This document shows positions 45,433 to 53,859 of a stretch of 64,000 nucleotides of DNA, in pieces. Source of the stretch: Methylophaga thalassica (GTDB taxonomy: Bacteria > Pseudomonadota > Gammaproteobacteria > Nitrosococcales > Methylophagaceae); NCBI RefSeq assembly GCF_030159795.1, contig NZ_BSND01000003.1, positions 310,001 through 374,000 on the forward strand, in the 5' to 3' direction. Numbering within the stretch: the stretch's first letter is position 1; each line of letters opens with the position of its first letter. The translations under genes and the position numbers were made by a program. The notes below the pieces were generated by a model that made no database searches, was not told where the DNA came from, and was given only the letters and a program-made list of their open reading frames with translations.

Positions 45433-47334
45433 ATGGGTCAAAACAATTATCAGGGAAATAAGCGGCGGGACGATCCGGACATCGAAATTAATAAAACGAG
45501 CAAGCCATCATTTTGGCAAAATCCTCAATTTACACTCTTTTTGTACTTGTTGTTTATAGTGCTGTCTTTTCAGTTTTGGCAGAAAAATGCTGAAAATAAG
45601 CAGCTTGAAATCCCTTATAGCCAATTTTTGGATTATGTTGAAAACAAAAGGGTCGCTGAGGCAATAGTGACGGATAAGGCAATCCTCGGCACGTTTAAAG
45701 AATCAGATATGGCGACTGGGGAACCGAAACGTTTTATTACCGTTCCGCTTTGGAATCAGGAAATGGCTGATAAGCTCGCGGATAATGGTATTAATTATAC
45801 GGTCCGCCTCCCACAGGAAAGCTGGTTGGGTAACTTTTTGTTTAACTGGATTTTACCATTCGGCCTTTTGTTTTTGTTCTGGCATTGGATGGTGAAGAGA
45901 ATGGGGGGCATGGGCAAAGGCTTTCTTAATATTGGCAATCGCGTGCGAGTGCACCCGGATCAGCGTCCTGGAGTGTGTTTCGATGATGTGGCAGGCTATG
46001 AGGATGTCAAGCAAGAGCTGCGCGAAACGGTTGAATTTTTAAAGGATCCCAGTCGCATTAAAGATCTCGGTGCTCGAAGCCCGAAAGGGGTTCTGCTCGT
46101 TGGCCCACCGGGAACAGGAAAAACGCTGTTTGCTCGTGCAGTTGCGGGCGAAGCCAATGTGCCCTTTTTCAATATTAGTGGGCCGGAATTTATAGAAATG
46201 TTTGTGGGAGTTGGTGCTGCCCGTGTGCGTGAGATGTTTGACCAGGCACGACAGAAATCACCCTGTATTATTTTTATCGATGAAATTGACGCTATTGGTC
46301 GGTCGCGTAGCGGTGGGCCGGTAATGGGCGGGCACGATGAGCGTGAGCAGACGCTGAATCAACTATTAACTGAAATGGATGGCTTTGATTCTTCTACCGG
46401 CGTCGTGGTTATGGCGGCTACCAATAGACCAGAAATACTTGATCAGGCATTGTTGCGTGCGGGCCGATTTGATCGTCGTATTTTAGTGGATAAGCCCGAT
46501 CTGATTGCTCGGGAAGGTATTCTGAAGCTTTACGCCGGTAAAATGAAATTGGCGCCCGATGTGGAGCTGCACGTTATCGCGCAACGTACGCCAGGTTTTG
46601 TAGGGGCGGATATCGAAAATATCTGCAATGAAGCCGCCATTCATGCCCTGCGTGAAAACAAACACGAAGTTGCGATGGTTGATTTTGAGGCGGCCATTGA
46701 TCGCGTGATTGCAGGCCCAGAGGCCAAGCAAAAGACGCTAAGCCCTGATGAAAAACAACGTGTGGCTGTACACGAAAGTGGGCATGCCCTGGTGGCGGTC
46801 AATGTTCCAACGGGCGAGCCGGTGCATAGAATAACGATTATTCCGCGGGCGGTGGGCGCGCTAGGCTTTACGCTGCAATTGCCGGTTGAGGAAAAGTATT
46901 TGTCCACTACCGAGGAAATGAAAGACCAGATTGCCATTCTACTGGGTGGCCGAGTTGCTGAAGACTTGGTGCTGGGCAGCATCTCTTCGGGAGCATCCAA
47001 TGATCTGGAGCGCGCCACTGAAATCGCTCGCACCATGGTGACTAGGTTGGGTATGAGCGATAGCCTGGGACCCGTTGTCTATGGCCGGACACAACAACTT
47101 CAATATTTGAGTTCCTCGCAAAGTGTTGAAGAGCGCAATTTCAGTGAAGCAACCGCGCAGGCCATCGACGCCGAAGTGAAGGCATTGGTGGAAGAAGGGC
47201 GTGAACGTGCCAAAAACATTATTAGTCGTTGTCGGCCAGTGCTGGATGCGCTAACAACGGAGCTGGAAGAGCGAGAAACGCTAACAAAAGACGATGTTGA
47301 TCGGATTACAGCACATTGTAATGTATCAAATTAA
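45433..47334 (+). CDS. ftsH: ATP-dependent membrane protease FtsH
   Basis: The 633-aa protein has two N-terminal membrane helices with a periplasmic loop between (residues about 35-145), an AAA+ domain with [14 protein letters not shown] and the second region of homology [20 protein letters not shown], and the zinc site [12 protein letters not shown]. It degrades misassembled membrane proteins and unstable regulators. An additional ftsH is a constant part of transmissible heat-resistance loci. Confidence 0.97.
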   Translation: MGQNNYQGNKRRDDPDIEINKTSKPSFWQNPQFTLFLYLLFIVLSFQFWQKNAENKQLEIPYSQFLDYVENKRVAEAIVTDKAILGTFKESDMATGEPKRFITVPLWNQEMADKLADNGINYTVRLPQESWLGNFLFNWILPFGLLFLFWHWMVKRMGGMGKGFLNIGNRVRVHPDQRPGVCFDDVAGYEDVKQELRETVEFLKDPSRIKDLGARSPKGVLLVGPPGTGKTLFARAVAGEANVPFFNISGPEFIEMFVGVGAARVREMFDQARQKSPCIIFIDEIDAIGRSRSGGPVMGGHDEREQTLNQLLTEMDGFDSSTGVVVMAATNRPEILDQALLRAGRFDRRILVDKPDLIAREGILKLYAGKMKLAPDVELHVIAQRTPGFVGADIENICNEAAIHALRENKHEVAMVDFEAAIDRVIAGPEAKQKTLSPDEKQRVAVHESGHALVAVNVPTGEPVHRITIIPRAVGALGFTLQLPVEEKYLSTTEEMKDQIAILLGGRVAEDLVLGSISSGASNDLERATEIARTMVTRLGMSDSLGPVVYGRTQQLQYLSSSQSVEERNFSEATAQAIDAEVKALVEEGRERAKNIISRCRPVLDALTTELEERETLTKDDVDRITAHCNVSN

Positions 47335-47367
47335 CTCTCAATCAACCAGTGGGTTTGGTAACAAGTG

Positions 47368-48498
47368 ATGAATTATGAGTCGGATCCAATGTTGGCGCGT
47401 ATTCGTCTGACCCTTTGGGGTATGGTGATCCTGCTGCTCATGTACCAGGCGCTGCCTTGGTTTGAACGGGTATTGATCGGGGTTTCTACCGAGCCTCGAG
47501 TGGTTACGGCACGTGGTGACCTCGCGGAAGACGAAAAGTCTACCATCGCCTTGTTTGAACATGCCAGTCCTTCGGTTGTGTTTATAACAACCCGCCAGCG
47601 TGTGCGCGATTTTTGGACGCGTAATGTCTTCAGTGTTCCGCGGGGAACCGGTTCTGGATTTGTCTGGGATGATCTCGGTCACGTGGTGACCAACAATCAT
47701 GTTATAGAAGGGGCTGCCGAAGCGATTGTGCGTCTGAATGATGGCCGTAGTTACAATGCCGTGTTGGTTGGTACCAGTCCGGCACATGATCTGGCAGTGC
47801 TGCGTATCAACGTGGCATTTGATCGCCCGCCGCCCGTACCGATCGGCAGCAGCCACGATTTGAAAGTCGGGCAGAAAGTGTTTGCAATTGGCAATCCTTT
47901 CGGCTTGGATTATACCCTGACGAGTGGTTTGGTCTCTGCTCTTGATCGTTCTCTGTCGGAGGGCAACGGGGCCACCATCGAACACTTGATACAAACTGAT
48001 GCCGCCATTAATCCTGGGAATTCAGGTGGCCCTCTGTTGGATAGTGCCGGGCGCTTAATTGGAATTAACACGGCCATTTATAGTCCATCCGGCGCCTATG
48101 CTGGTATCGGTTTTGCGGTGCCGGTGGATACCGTAAACCGCGTGGTGCCGCAATTGATTGCTCGTGGAAAGTATATTCGTCCGGGGCTGGGTATTATTGT
48201 TGATCACAGGCTGAATGAAACCCTAACCGAGCAACTGGGAATTCGTGGTGTCGTCATTCTGGGGATTAATCCAGGCTCAGTGGCGGAAAAAGCTGGTTTG
48301 CAGCCCACCAGGGTCGCATCGAACGGAGCTATTATTCCTGGTGATATCATTTTGGCTATCAATGACCAGCCAATGGAAACAGTTAAAGAGCTGTTTTCGA
48401 TTCTTGATACGCTGCGGATTGGAGATCGGGTGACACTACGCCTATGGCGGCGTGGTCAGGAGGTGGAAGCTTCTCTCCTATTACAGGCGGGTAAGTAA
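47368..48498 (+). CDS. DegS-like periplasmic serine protease with one PDZ domain
   Basis: The 376-aa protein has one N-terminal membrane anchor (LWGMVILLLMYQALPWF), a protease domain with VTNNHVIEGAA, DLAVLRINV and NPGNSGGPLLD, and a single PDZ domain. This is the DegS layout rather than DegP. DegS starts the sigma-E response in E. coli, but here it may simply act as a quality-control protease. Start ATG 47368 (GTG at 47365 possible). It follows ftsH by 33 bases. Confidence 0.9.
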   Translation: MNYESDPMLARIRLTLWGMVILLLMYQALPWFERVLIGVSTEPRVVTARGDLAEDEKSTIALFEHASPSVVFITTRQRVRDFWTRNVFSVPRGTGSGFVWDDLGHVVTNNHVIEGAAEAIVRLNDGRSYNAVLVGTSPAHDLAVLRINVAFDRPPPVPIGSSHDLKVGQKVFAIGNPFGLDYTLTSGLVSALDRSLSEGNGATIEHLIQTDAAINPGNSGGPLLDSAGRLIGINTAIYSPSGAYAGIGFAVPVDTVNRVVPQLIARGKYIRPGLGIIVDHRLNETLTEQLGIRGVVILGINPGSVAEKAGLQPTRVASNGAIIPGDIILAINDQPMETVKELFSILDTLRIGDRVTLRLWRRGQEVEASLLLQAGK

Positions 48499-48613
48499 CT
48501 ACGATAGCTCCAGTGTCGTTGCAGATGTATTGAAAGTGTTTAATGAACATTCGTGTTTCACCTCCCGTACTGCGGTGTATTTTTAGCAATTGTCCCTGAA
48601 CAAGGAGGAGAAA

Positions 48614-49360
48614 ATGACAGAATGGGTAGACGCTATAGTAACGGGTAAAATTGCCTGGACAAATACGTTGTTTTCACTTCAATTTGAAGCCTCAGTGGAT
48701 GTCTTCGAAGCAGGGCAGTTTGTGACAGCTGCGATCTATAAAAATGGCACTTACATTTCCCGTGCTTACTCTTACGTTAATCCTCCCGATAAAACCCCAT
48801 TAGAAATCTATGTGGTGTTAATAGCCGCTGGGCAGCTCTCCCCATTATTGGCTGATTTACGAGTTGGGGATGGTTTCCAGGTTTCTCGTAAAGCGAATGG
48901 TTTTTTTACGCTAAGGGAGATGTCCGATGCAGATTCACTATGGATGATGGCAACAGGTACCGGTATAGGACCTTACTTATCGATTCTTGGTTCGACAGAC
49001 GTTTGGCAGCGTTTCAAAAAAGTCGTGTTGGTGCATGGTGTTCGAACAGCAGAGGAGCTGGCTTACCGAGATCGCATTGAGATGCTTCAAAAAATGTTTC
49101 CTAAAAAATTAATTTATGTACCTGTACTTAGCAGAGATCAGCAGGCAGGCTTGTTATATGGGAGGATTCCTGATCTGATTGATTCAGGGGCGCTCGAGCG
49201 GATTTCTGGCCTGACGTTGCAGCCAGAAAATACCCAGGTAATGCTTTGCGGAAATCCGCAGATGATTTCTGATGTAACTAGTAAATTGTGTGGAAGAGGG
49301 TTTAAACGGAACCGGAGGCGAGATCCGGGCAATATTGCTGTTGAAGGATATTGGCGGTGA
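48614..49360 (+). CDS. fpr: Ferredoxin-NADP(+) reductase
   Basis: The 248-aa protein has an FAD domain with YISRAYSYVNPP and a NADP domain with MMATGTGIGPYLSIL and VMLCGNPQMISDVTSKL. It ends RRRDPGNIAVEGYWR, close to the end of bacterial Fpr. It passes electrons between NADPH and ferredoxin or flavodoxin, useful for repair of iron-sulfur clusters under stress. ATG 48614 has AAGGAGGAG upstream. It is the last gene of the island. Confidence 0.92.
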   Translation: MTEWVDAIVTGKIAWTNTLFSLQFEASVDVFEAGQFVTAAIYKNGTYISRAYSYVNPPDKTPLEIYVVLIAAGQLSPLLADLRVGDGFQVSRKANGFFTLREMSDADSLWMMATGTGIGPYLSILGSTDVWQRFKKVVLVHGVRTAEELAYRDRIEMLQKMFPKKLIYVPVLSRDQQAGLLYGRIPDLIDSGALERISGLTLQPENTQVMLCGNPQMISDVTSKLCGRGFKRNRRRDPGNIAVEGYWR

Positions 49361-49644
49361 CTACAGTAAGCTGTAAGTATCCCCTGGCAAGGTCGAGAGT
49401 TTTATTTTTGTGAATTGCTCAAAGTGGCGATTACGGAAATTACGGTTCCTTGCCCCTGAAGCTGAAGTGGTCGTGTACATCAACTTCAGTTGCTCTAACC
49501 GGCGACCTCCCTGTTCCTGGCGCCGGGTAGGAGGCTGCAAATGAGTGTTTACTTTTAGTAGGTGCGGCATATGTAATTTTTCATATATGTGGTTTGTAAT
49601 ATATATGAAATAAAGTATATTTATCCTGAGCTCTCCAATTAATC
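49361..49644. other. Intergenic region at the right end of the island
   Basis: No gene is supported. It has hairpins CTGAAGT/ACTTCAG (about 49468-49490) and CCGGCG/CGCCGG (about 49499-49527), then a CATATATG-rich stretch (49578-49620) upstream of the second copy of the small secreted gene. That stretch resembles, but does not match, the region upstream of the first copy, so the identity of the direct repeat begins only at 49645. Confidence 0.5.
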
Positions 49645-49837
49645 GACCTGATTATCTACGGAGATACCAACGTGAAACGCATGATTTTAGGACTCACCTT
49701 GATGGCTTGCAGCGCACTGAGCGTTGCCAGCGACTACAACCTACCCGGATTTGTCACTGAAATTGAAGATGGGCGCCTGTGGGTGTTCAAAAAAGACTCA
49801 AAAGAGCTTGAGGAGTTCAAGAAGCACGGTGAACCTG
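49645..49837 (+). repeat. Right copy of the 193-bp direct repeat
   Basis: Identical by eye to 20506-20698. The identity ends exactly where the IS3-family end TGAATCGAACCGG begins at 49838. Confidence 0.93.
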
Positions 49838-49875
49838 TGAATCGAACCGGTAAATTCGGAGGCGGATTTGTTTGA
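49672..49875 (+). pseudogene. Truncated second copy of the small secreted protein gene
   Basis: The first 55 codons are identical to the gene at 20533, including the signal peptide, up to KKHGEP. At 49838 an IS3-family end interrupts it and the frame runs on for a few foreign codons (NRTGKFGGGFV). The product would lack the C-terminal third. Confidence 0.88.
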
Positions 49876-50825
49876 GTCATGCTGCCGTATCTTGCCTTAA
49901 TTGTCGATAATAGTTTTCCTCATATTCAGCTGGCGGGATATCGCCAATCGAGCTCAGTAATCTTCTGTTGTTAAACCAGTCAACCCAATCCAGCGTTGCA
50001 AGCTCGACCTGCTCCAACCCTCGCCAAGGGCCGTCTTTATAAATGACCTCGGCTTTGTACAGGCCATTTATCGTCTCGGCTAATGCATTGTCATACGAGT
50101 CACCAACGCTGCCGACAGACGCGGTAAAGCCTGCTTCTGATAATCGTTCTGAGTATTGTATCGAGACATACTGGCTTCCTCTGTCACTGTGATGAATGAC
50201 GCCTTTAGGCTTGCCCCTGGCCCATAAAGCCTGTTCCAGTGCATCCAGAATTAACTGCGTCTGCATCGACTTCATTACCCTCCAGCCCACAACTTTACGG
50301 GAGAACACGTCGGTGACGAAGGCGACGTAAACGAAGCCTGACCAAGTGGCCACATAGGTAATATCTGCCACCCAAAGCTGGTTTGGCCGACTTGCCGTAA
50401 ACTCCCGGTTAACCAGATCCAGCGGCTTAGCAGCACTCTCATCAGGGATCGTTGTGACACAACGACGTCCTCGTCGCACGCCCTGGATCCCAAGAGTGCT
50501 CATCAGTCTGGCAACAGTACAGCGGGCTACTGTAAAGTCTTCTCGCTTCAGTTGCTTCCAGACCTTCCTGATGCCATAGCATTGCCGATTGTCCTGCCAT
50601 ACGCGCAGAATCTCTGGCTTTAACGCCTCATCCTGGTGATAACGCTGACAGCGCAGCTGTGGCTGGGCTGCAAGTGACTTGCACCGGAAATACGTTGATG
50701 GCGCGATTTGCAGCACACTACAAATCGGCTCGACACCATGCAACGCTCGGTGCGAATCAATGAACTGGACTATTTCTTCGGTTTGCGGTCGAGCTCCGCT
50801 TGGGCAAAAAACGCAGCTGTAGATT
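49838..50825 (-). mobile_element. IS3-family insertion sequence, 5' part missing
   Basis: One end, TGAATCGAACCGG at 49838, is intact and cuts the small secreted gene. orfB is complete. Upstream of it the last codons of orfA (AAFFAQAELDRKPKK then stop, in the -1 relation to orfB) are visible at about 50768-50820, but the rest of orfA and the other end are gone. The sequence then runs into acr3, so the element is a relic and not mobile by itself. Confidence 0.85.
49877..50743 (-). CDS. IS3-family transposase OrfB
   Basis: The 288-aa integrase-like protein has the DDE catalytic triad: Asp in WVADITYVATWSGFVY, Asp in HHSDRGSQYVS, and Glu in DNALAETINGLYKAE. In an intact IS3 element it is made as an OrfAB fusion by -1 frameshifting. 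Here orfA is truncated, so the active fusion cannot be made. Confidence 0.93.
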   Translation of the reverse strand: MHGVEPICSVLQIAPSTYFRCKSLAAQPQLRCQRYHQDEALKPEILRVWQDNRQCYGIRKVWKQLKREDFTVARCTVARLMSTLGIQGVRRGRRCVTTIPDESAAKPLDLVNREFTASRPNQLWVADITYVATWSGFVYVAFVTDVFSRKVVGWRVMKSMQTQLILDALEQALWARGKPKGVIHHSDRGSQYVSIQYSERLSEAGFTASVGSVGDSYDNALAETINGLYKAEVIYKDGPWRGLEQVELATLDWVDWFNNRRLLSSIGDIPPAEYEENYYRQLRQDTAA

Positions 50826-50871
50826 TAAATGGTCAAAGCAACAGTTTTACTAAAATACTGATTTGCATGAT

Positions 50872-51156
50872 TCAAGCAGCCATTGAAAATGGTTTAATAA
50901 GCCAGTTGACCACTAAAGTTAATACCAAGCCTTGCGGATTCTTCCCTACTTCTTTAATGGTTGAAAAATCCACTTGCACCATCATTGGATAGATCATTAC
51001 CCAAATGAAAACTGCAACAACAACATTGACATGGGCGACTTCAAGCTTTGCAATAGCTTCAAAAAGAGGTGGGTAAACAACCCCAAGTGCCACACCAGCA
51101 GCAATTGATATCGCAACCCAAACAGATAAATAACGTTCAAAAATCCCCATAGTCAT
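50872..51156 (-). pseudogene. acr3: Arsenite exporter Acr3, N-terminal fragment
   Basis: The 94-aa frame ([20 protein letters not shown] to [14 protein letters not shown]) is the first quarter of Acr3, about three membrane helices of ten. It stops where the sequence joins the IS3 relic. It lies 5 bases after an arsC-arsR fusion gene in the same direction, as in ars operons. Without the rest, arsenite export is lost. Confidence 0.88.
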
Positions 51157-51161
51157 ATTCC

Positions 51162-51923
51162 TTAATTACAGCAGCTTGCCACACGCGTAGGGCGATCACC
51201 CATTGCATTTAATCTGGCTAGCTCTTGTTCGATAAAAATAGGTTCATTTACCACCGTTGAAGTGATGGTTTGCTTCATCCACTCTGGTAGTGTTGGATTA
51301 ATTGAATAAAACACCCATTGCTGATGCTTTCTGTCAGATAAGATCCCAGTTTTTCTAAGCTGTGCTAAGTGACGGGATACTTTAGGCTGACTCTCTTCAT
51401 CTAGCGCAGTCATTAACTCACAGACACACGCTTCACCCTCAACGGCAATGATTAAAAGTGTTTTCAAGCGAATATCATCAGCCAGAGCTTTGTAAAAAGT
51501 AGTAGGTGTTATAGGCGCAGGTTTTTGCTTTTCTTGTATTAGCAAAAACATTTTGATCCGTTCATTTAGCTCTTGTAGCGTTTTTTCAAACGGGTTTGCA
51601 TCTCTACGAGAACGAGGTTCAGGGAAGTCCCAAGCAAGGCAATTGGTGCCGTTAACTCGGCTATCGCATTCTTTTGCCGCTTTATCACACAGAGTAATAA
51701 CAAAATCGAAATGGATATTGCTAACTTCATCAAGGTGTTTTGAACGTAAACCATCAGTACGTAATCCAAAGTGTTCAATAGCGGACAGAGTTCTACTATC
51801 AACACTATGTGGCTCAGTCCCCGCGCTGTAGACTTCGTAGTCACCTTTACCATGATGTTTTAACAATGCCTCAGCCATTATAGATCTGGCCGAATTTTCA
51901 GTGCATAGGAAGAGTACCTTCAT
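51162..51923 (-). CDS. ArsC-ArsR fusion (LMW arsenate reductase plus ArsR repressor)
   Basis: The 253-aa protein joins an N-terminal low-molecular-weight phosphatase-type domain ([18 protein letters not shown], residues about 1-130) to a C-terminal ArsR winged helix ([13 protein letters not shown] with the CVC metal site, then [18 protein letters not shown]). It could both reduce arsenate and sense arsenite. ATG 51923 has GGAG upstream. A perfect palindrome at 51933-51950 is its likely operator. The acr3 gene after it is broken. Confidence 0.9.
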   Translation of the reverse strand: MKVLFLCTENSARSIMAEALLKHHGKGDYEVYSAGTEPHSVDSRTLSAIEHFGLRTDGLRSKHLDEVSNIHFDFVITLCDKAAKECDSRVNGTNCLAWDFPEPRSRRDANPFEKTLQELNERIKMFLLIQEKQKPAPITPTTFYKALADDIRLKTLLIIAVEGEACVCELMTALDEESQPKVSRHLAQLRKTGILSDRKHQQWVFYSINPTLPEWMKQTITSTVVNEPIFIEQELARLNAMGDRPTRVASCCN

Positions 51924-51932
51924 AACACGCTC

Positions 51933-51950
51933 CATAACAAATTTGTTATG
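51933..51950. promoter_or_regulatory. 18-bp perfect palindrome, probable ArsR operator
   Basis: CATAACAAATTTGTTATG is its own reverse complement. It lies 10 bases upstream of the chosen start of the arsC-arsR fusion gene and covers the alternative ATG at 51935, which argues for the downstream start. Confidence 0.75.
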
Positions 51951-52048
51951 CTATTTGTGCAACAGTAATCCCAGAGAAAGTTGAATTCTTTGTGTCGGTA
52001 GGTACTAAGCCCCTTCAAGAGGGGCTGGTTGATGGGAGCCTTAGTTGG

Positions 52049-52651
52049 CTAGTTGGCTTGGGTATCTGTTTCCTCTTCAGTGATATCGTCATCGGTTGAA
52101 GGCACCGCTTGCTCAACTTCTGCTTCTTTACCCTTAGCTTGGGCTGATTTTCGTGCTCGAATTTCGATATCAATAATGCGTCGTGCAAGTTTGATAATGC
52201 GCTGTTGCCATGCGTAGTTGCCATCAACACGTTGCTTGTTGCTTAGCACGCTTGATAACCAGAGTGTGTCCATTGAGATCATCAACGCATCGAGTTTGCG
52301 AACTAAGCCGACAAACTGGCCAACTTGGGGCGAGCTTATTTTGGCGTTGAAGGTAATTGGATCGGTGTAGTCAGGTACTTCATCGATGCCGTTGGACTCC
52401 ATCAGTTTGTCCAAACGAGCTTGTTCGTTGTCTACCGCCTTAGCGCAATCCTCGATCAACTGGCTAATGATCTGTTCCACTTCATCAATTTCGTTCTCAT
52501 CGCCAATGATGCGCAGGATGACATCGATTCCGTAGAGCGCACTGACCGTCCGTCTAAAAACACGGTCAACGACACGTTGCGCCTGTAAGCTATTAATTGT
52601 GAATGATTGTTCAAAGATGGGTTTTGAGTAATTGGGTTTTGCTTGGGCCAT
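52049..52651 (-). CDS. s063-like conserved ICE protein
   Basis: The 200-aa protein begins MAQAKPNYSKPIFEQSFTI and contains AQRVVDRVFRRTVSALYGID and SPQVGQFVGLVRKLDALMIS, with an acidic tail. It is leftward and directly left of the rightward ssb-bet-exo module, the position of s063 in SXT. It marks the right border of the cargo hotspot that starts after traN. GGAGC precedes the ATG. Function is unknown. Confidence 0.75.
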   Translation of the reverse strand: MAQAKPNYSKPIFEQSFTINSLQAQRVVDRVFRRTVSALYGIDVILRIIGDENEIDEVEQIISQLIEDCAKAVDNEQARLDKLMESNGIDEVPDYTDPITFNAKISSPQVGQFVGLVRKLDALMISMDTLWLSSVLSNKQRVDGNYAWQQRIIKLARRIIDIEIRARKSAQAKGKEAEVEQAVPSTDDDITEEETDTQAN

Positions 52652-52954
52652 AAGTTTGCTCCTGATATGACAATAATCAGTCCCTAGCCTAATCCTCTGT
52701 GAGGTAATGGCCTTTCAGCTAGGTGGAAGAATTGAGCATCTTTCTAACTACCCTGTCTGGATAAGACGGTTACACTGACTATCAATTATTGCTGATCTGT
52801 TTCAGTGATATCTGCGCCTGAGAGCATGAGCTCAAAGGAAGCCCGCCGCTGAGTATTCTCAGTGGTACTAAGAGGTAGCTAGCCTCCTTAAACAAATAGC
52901 CTGCATGTTTTTACATGCTCAACCATGCGTTCCTTACGGTTCGCCTTTTCACCA
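52652..52954 (+). promoter_or_regulatory. Divergent promoter region and long structured leader of the recombination module
   Basis: A gap of about 300 bases between the leftward s063-like gene and the rightward module. It holds hairpins CCGCTGAG/CTCAGTGG (52846-52865, UAUU loop) and GCATGT/ACATGC (52903-52918, UUUU loop), and an imperfect palindrome GAGGTAGCTAGCCTC (52872-52886). No open frame with a ribosome-binding site is seen. The master-regulator binding site expected for this class could not be picked out. Confidence 0.5.
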
Positions 52955-53017
52955 CCCAACTGGGGGAGTTTTCCCCAGTTGGGGGTGACTCCTTCAAAAC
53001 CAACATAAGGAGTCACC
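52955..53017 (+). promoter_or_regulatory. Two-hairpin leader element 1 (before the 53019 gene)
   Basis: Hairpin I: CCCAACTGGGG (52955-52965) pairs with 52973-52983, 11 perfect pairs, 7-base loop. Hairpin II: GGTGACTCCTT (52984-52994) pairs with AAGGAGTCACC (53007-53017), 11 perfect pairs, and hides AAGGAG, with ATG two bases later. Alternative: 52963-52970 (GGGGAGTT) can pair with 52987-52994. Confidence 0.85.
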
Positions 53018-53018
53018 A

Positions 53019-53345
53019 ATGGAATATATCTTCGGATTTATTATCCAAATCGCAGGCATTATGTTGCTTGCAAAACTGAGCTGGTCGCTTTTGCGATTGC
53101 TTGCTCGTCAAAGCGTGCGCCCGTTTCGATTTGTACTTACTCAAATCAAGCGATTGCTCACACCAAAACCAAAACGTCGTCCAATGGCAGTGCCTAAAGC
53201 TCCTGGTATGCCCCGTTTGACATCTGCGTTTTACAAAGAGCCACATCAGTACGACATGGCTTTACTCGAAATACCAACCTATCTGCGCCGTCAGTCTTCG
53301 TTGCCAAGCCGGGTAGAAGCAACTGTGTGCACAGAATTCAACTAA
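53019..53345 (+). CDS. Small basic membrane-anchored protein of the recombination module
   Basis: The 108-aa protein has one N-terminal hydrophobic helix (FGFIIQIAGIMLLAKLSWSL) and a basic, proline-rich remainder (LLTPKPKRRPMAVPKAP). The family is not recognised. It is the first gene after the structured leader, and its ribosome-binding site is buried in an 11-bp hairpin. ssb follows after 15 bases without such a hairpin. Confidence 0.75.
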   Translation: MEYIFGFIIQIAGIMLLAKLSWSLLRLLARQSVRPFRFVLTQIKRLLTPKPKRRPMAVPKAPGMPRLTSAFYKEPHQYDMALLEIPTYLRRQSSLPSRVEATVCTEFN

Positions 53346-53360
53346 GACGAGGAGAACATC

Positions 53361-53780
53361 ATGAAAAACCAAGTAACACTCATAGGCTACGTTGGCTCTG
53401 AGCCAGAGACGCGAGCCTATCCATCAGGTGATTTAGTGACCAGTATTTCACTGGCCACTTCTGAGAAATGGCGCGACCGTCAATCCAATGAGCTCAAAGA
53501 GCATACGGAATGGCATCGGGTCGTTTTTCGAGATCGTGGTGGATTTAAGTTAGGGCTAAGGGCAAAAGATTTAATCCAAAAAGGAGCGAAGCTTTTTGTT
53601 CAAGGGCCTCAGCGCACGCGCTCATGGGAGAAAGATGGCATTAAGCATCGATTGACCGAAGTGGACGCGGACGAGTTTCTGCTTCTTGATAGTGTGAACA
53701 AAGCATCTGAGCCATCACCGGCGGATGATGCGGGCTCCCAAGCTAATTGGGCACAAACTTATCCTGAACCAGATTTTTAA
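53361..53780 (+). CDS. ssb: Single-stranded DNA-binding protein
   Basis: The 139-aa protein has an OB fold with NQVTLIGYVGSEPETRAYPS, TEWHRVVFRDR and GAKLFVQGPQRTRSWEKDG. It ends in an acidic, aromatic tip (YPEPDF) like the partner-binding tail of SSB. It lies before Bet and Exo, which together form the homologous recombination system of SXT-type elements. A plain GAGGAG site precedes it; no leader element is present. Confidence 0.94.
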   Translation: MKNQVTLIGYVGSEPETRAYPSGDLVTSISLATSEKWRDRQSNELKEHTEWHRVVFRDRGGFKLGLRAKDLIQKGAKLFVQGPQRTRSWEKDGIKHRLTEVDADEFLLLDSVNKASEPSPADDAGSQANWAQTYPEPDF

Positions 53781-53799
53781 CCGAGCGAAAACGCTTTAA

Positions 53800-53855
53800 C
53801 CCAGCCGGGAGTACTTTCCCGTCAGGGGCAGACTCCCACTTTGATTGTCGGAGTC
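53800..53855 (+). promoter_or_regulatory. Two-hairpin leader element 2 (before bet)
   Basis: Hairpin I: CCC (53800-53802) with GGG (53825-53827) and CGGGA (53806-53810) with TCCCG (53817-53821), a 3x3 internal loop and a 6-base loop. Hairpin II: GACTCC (53831-53836) with GGAGTC (53850-53855), hiding the Shine-Dalgarno. Alternative: GGGAGT (53807-53812) pairs perfectly with ACTCCC (53832-53837). Confidence 0.8.
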
Positions 53856-53859
53856 CACA

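Noticed and set aside
47338-47994. 218-aa leftward frame opposite the DegS-like gene
   Set aside because: It is antisense to a clear protease domain, has no recognisable domain and no ribosome-binding site; it is a shadow frame.
49838-50825. Active IS3-family element able to move the island
   Set aside because: orfA and one end are missing, and the island is bracketed by repeats of a gene, not by two copies of the insertion sequence.
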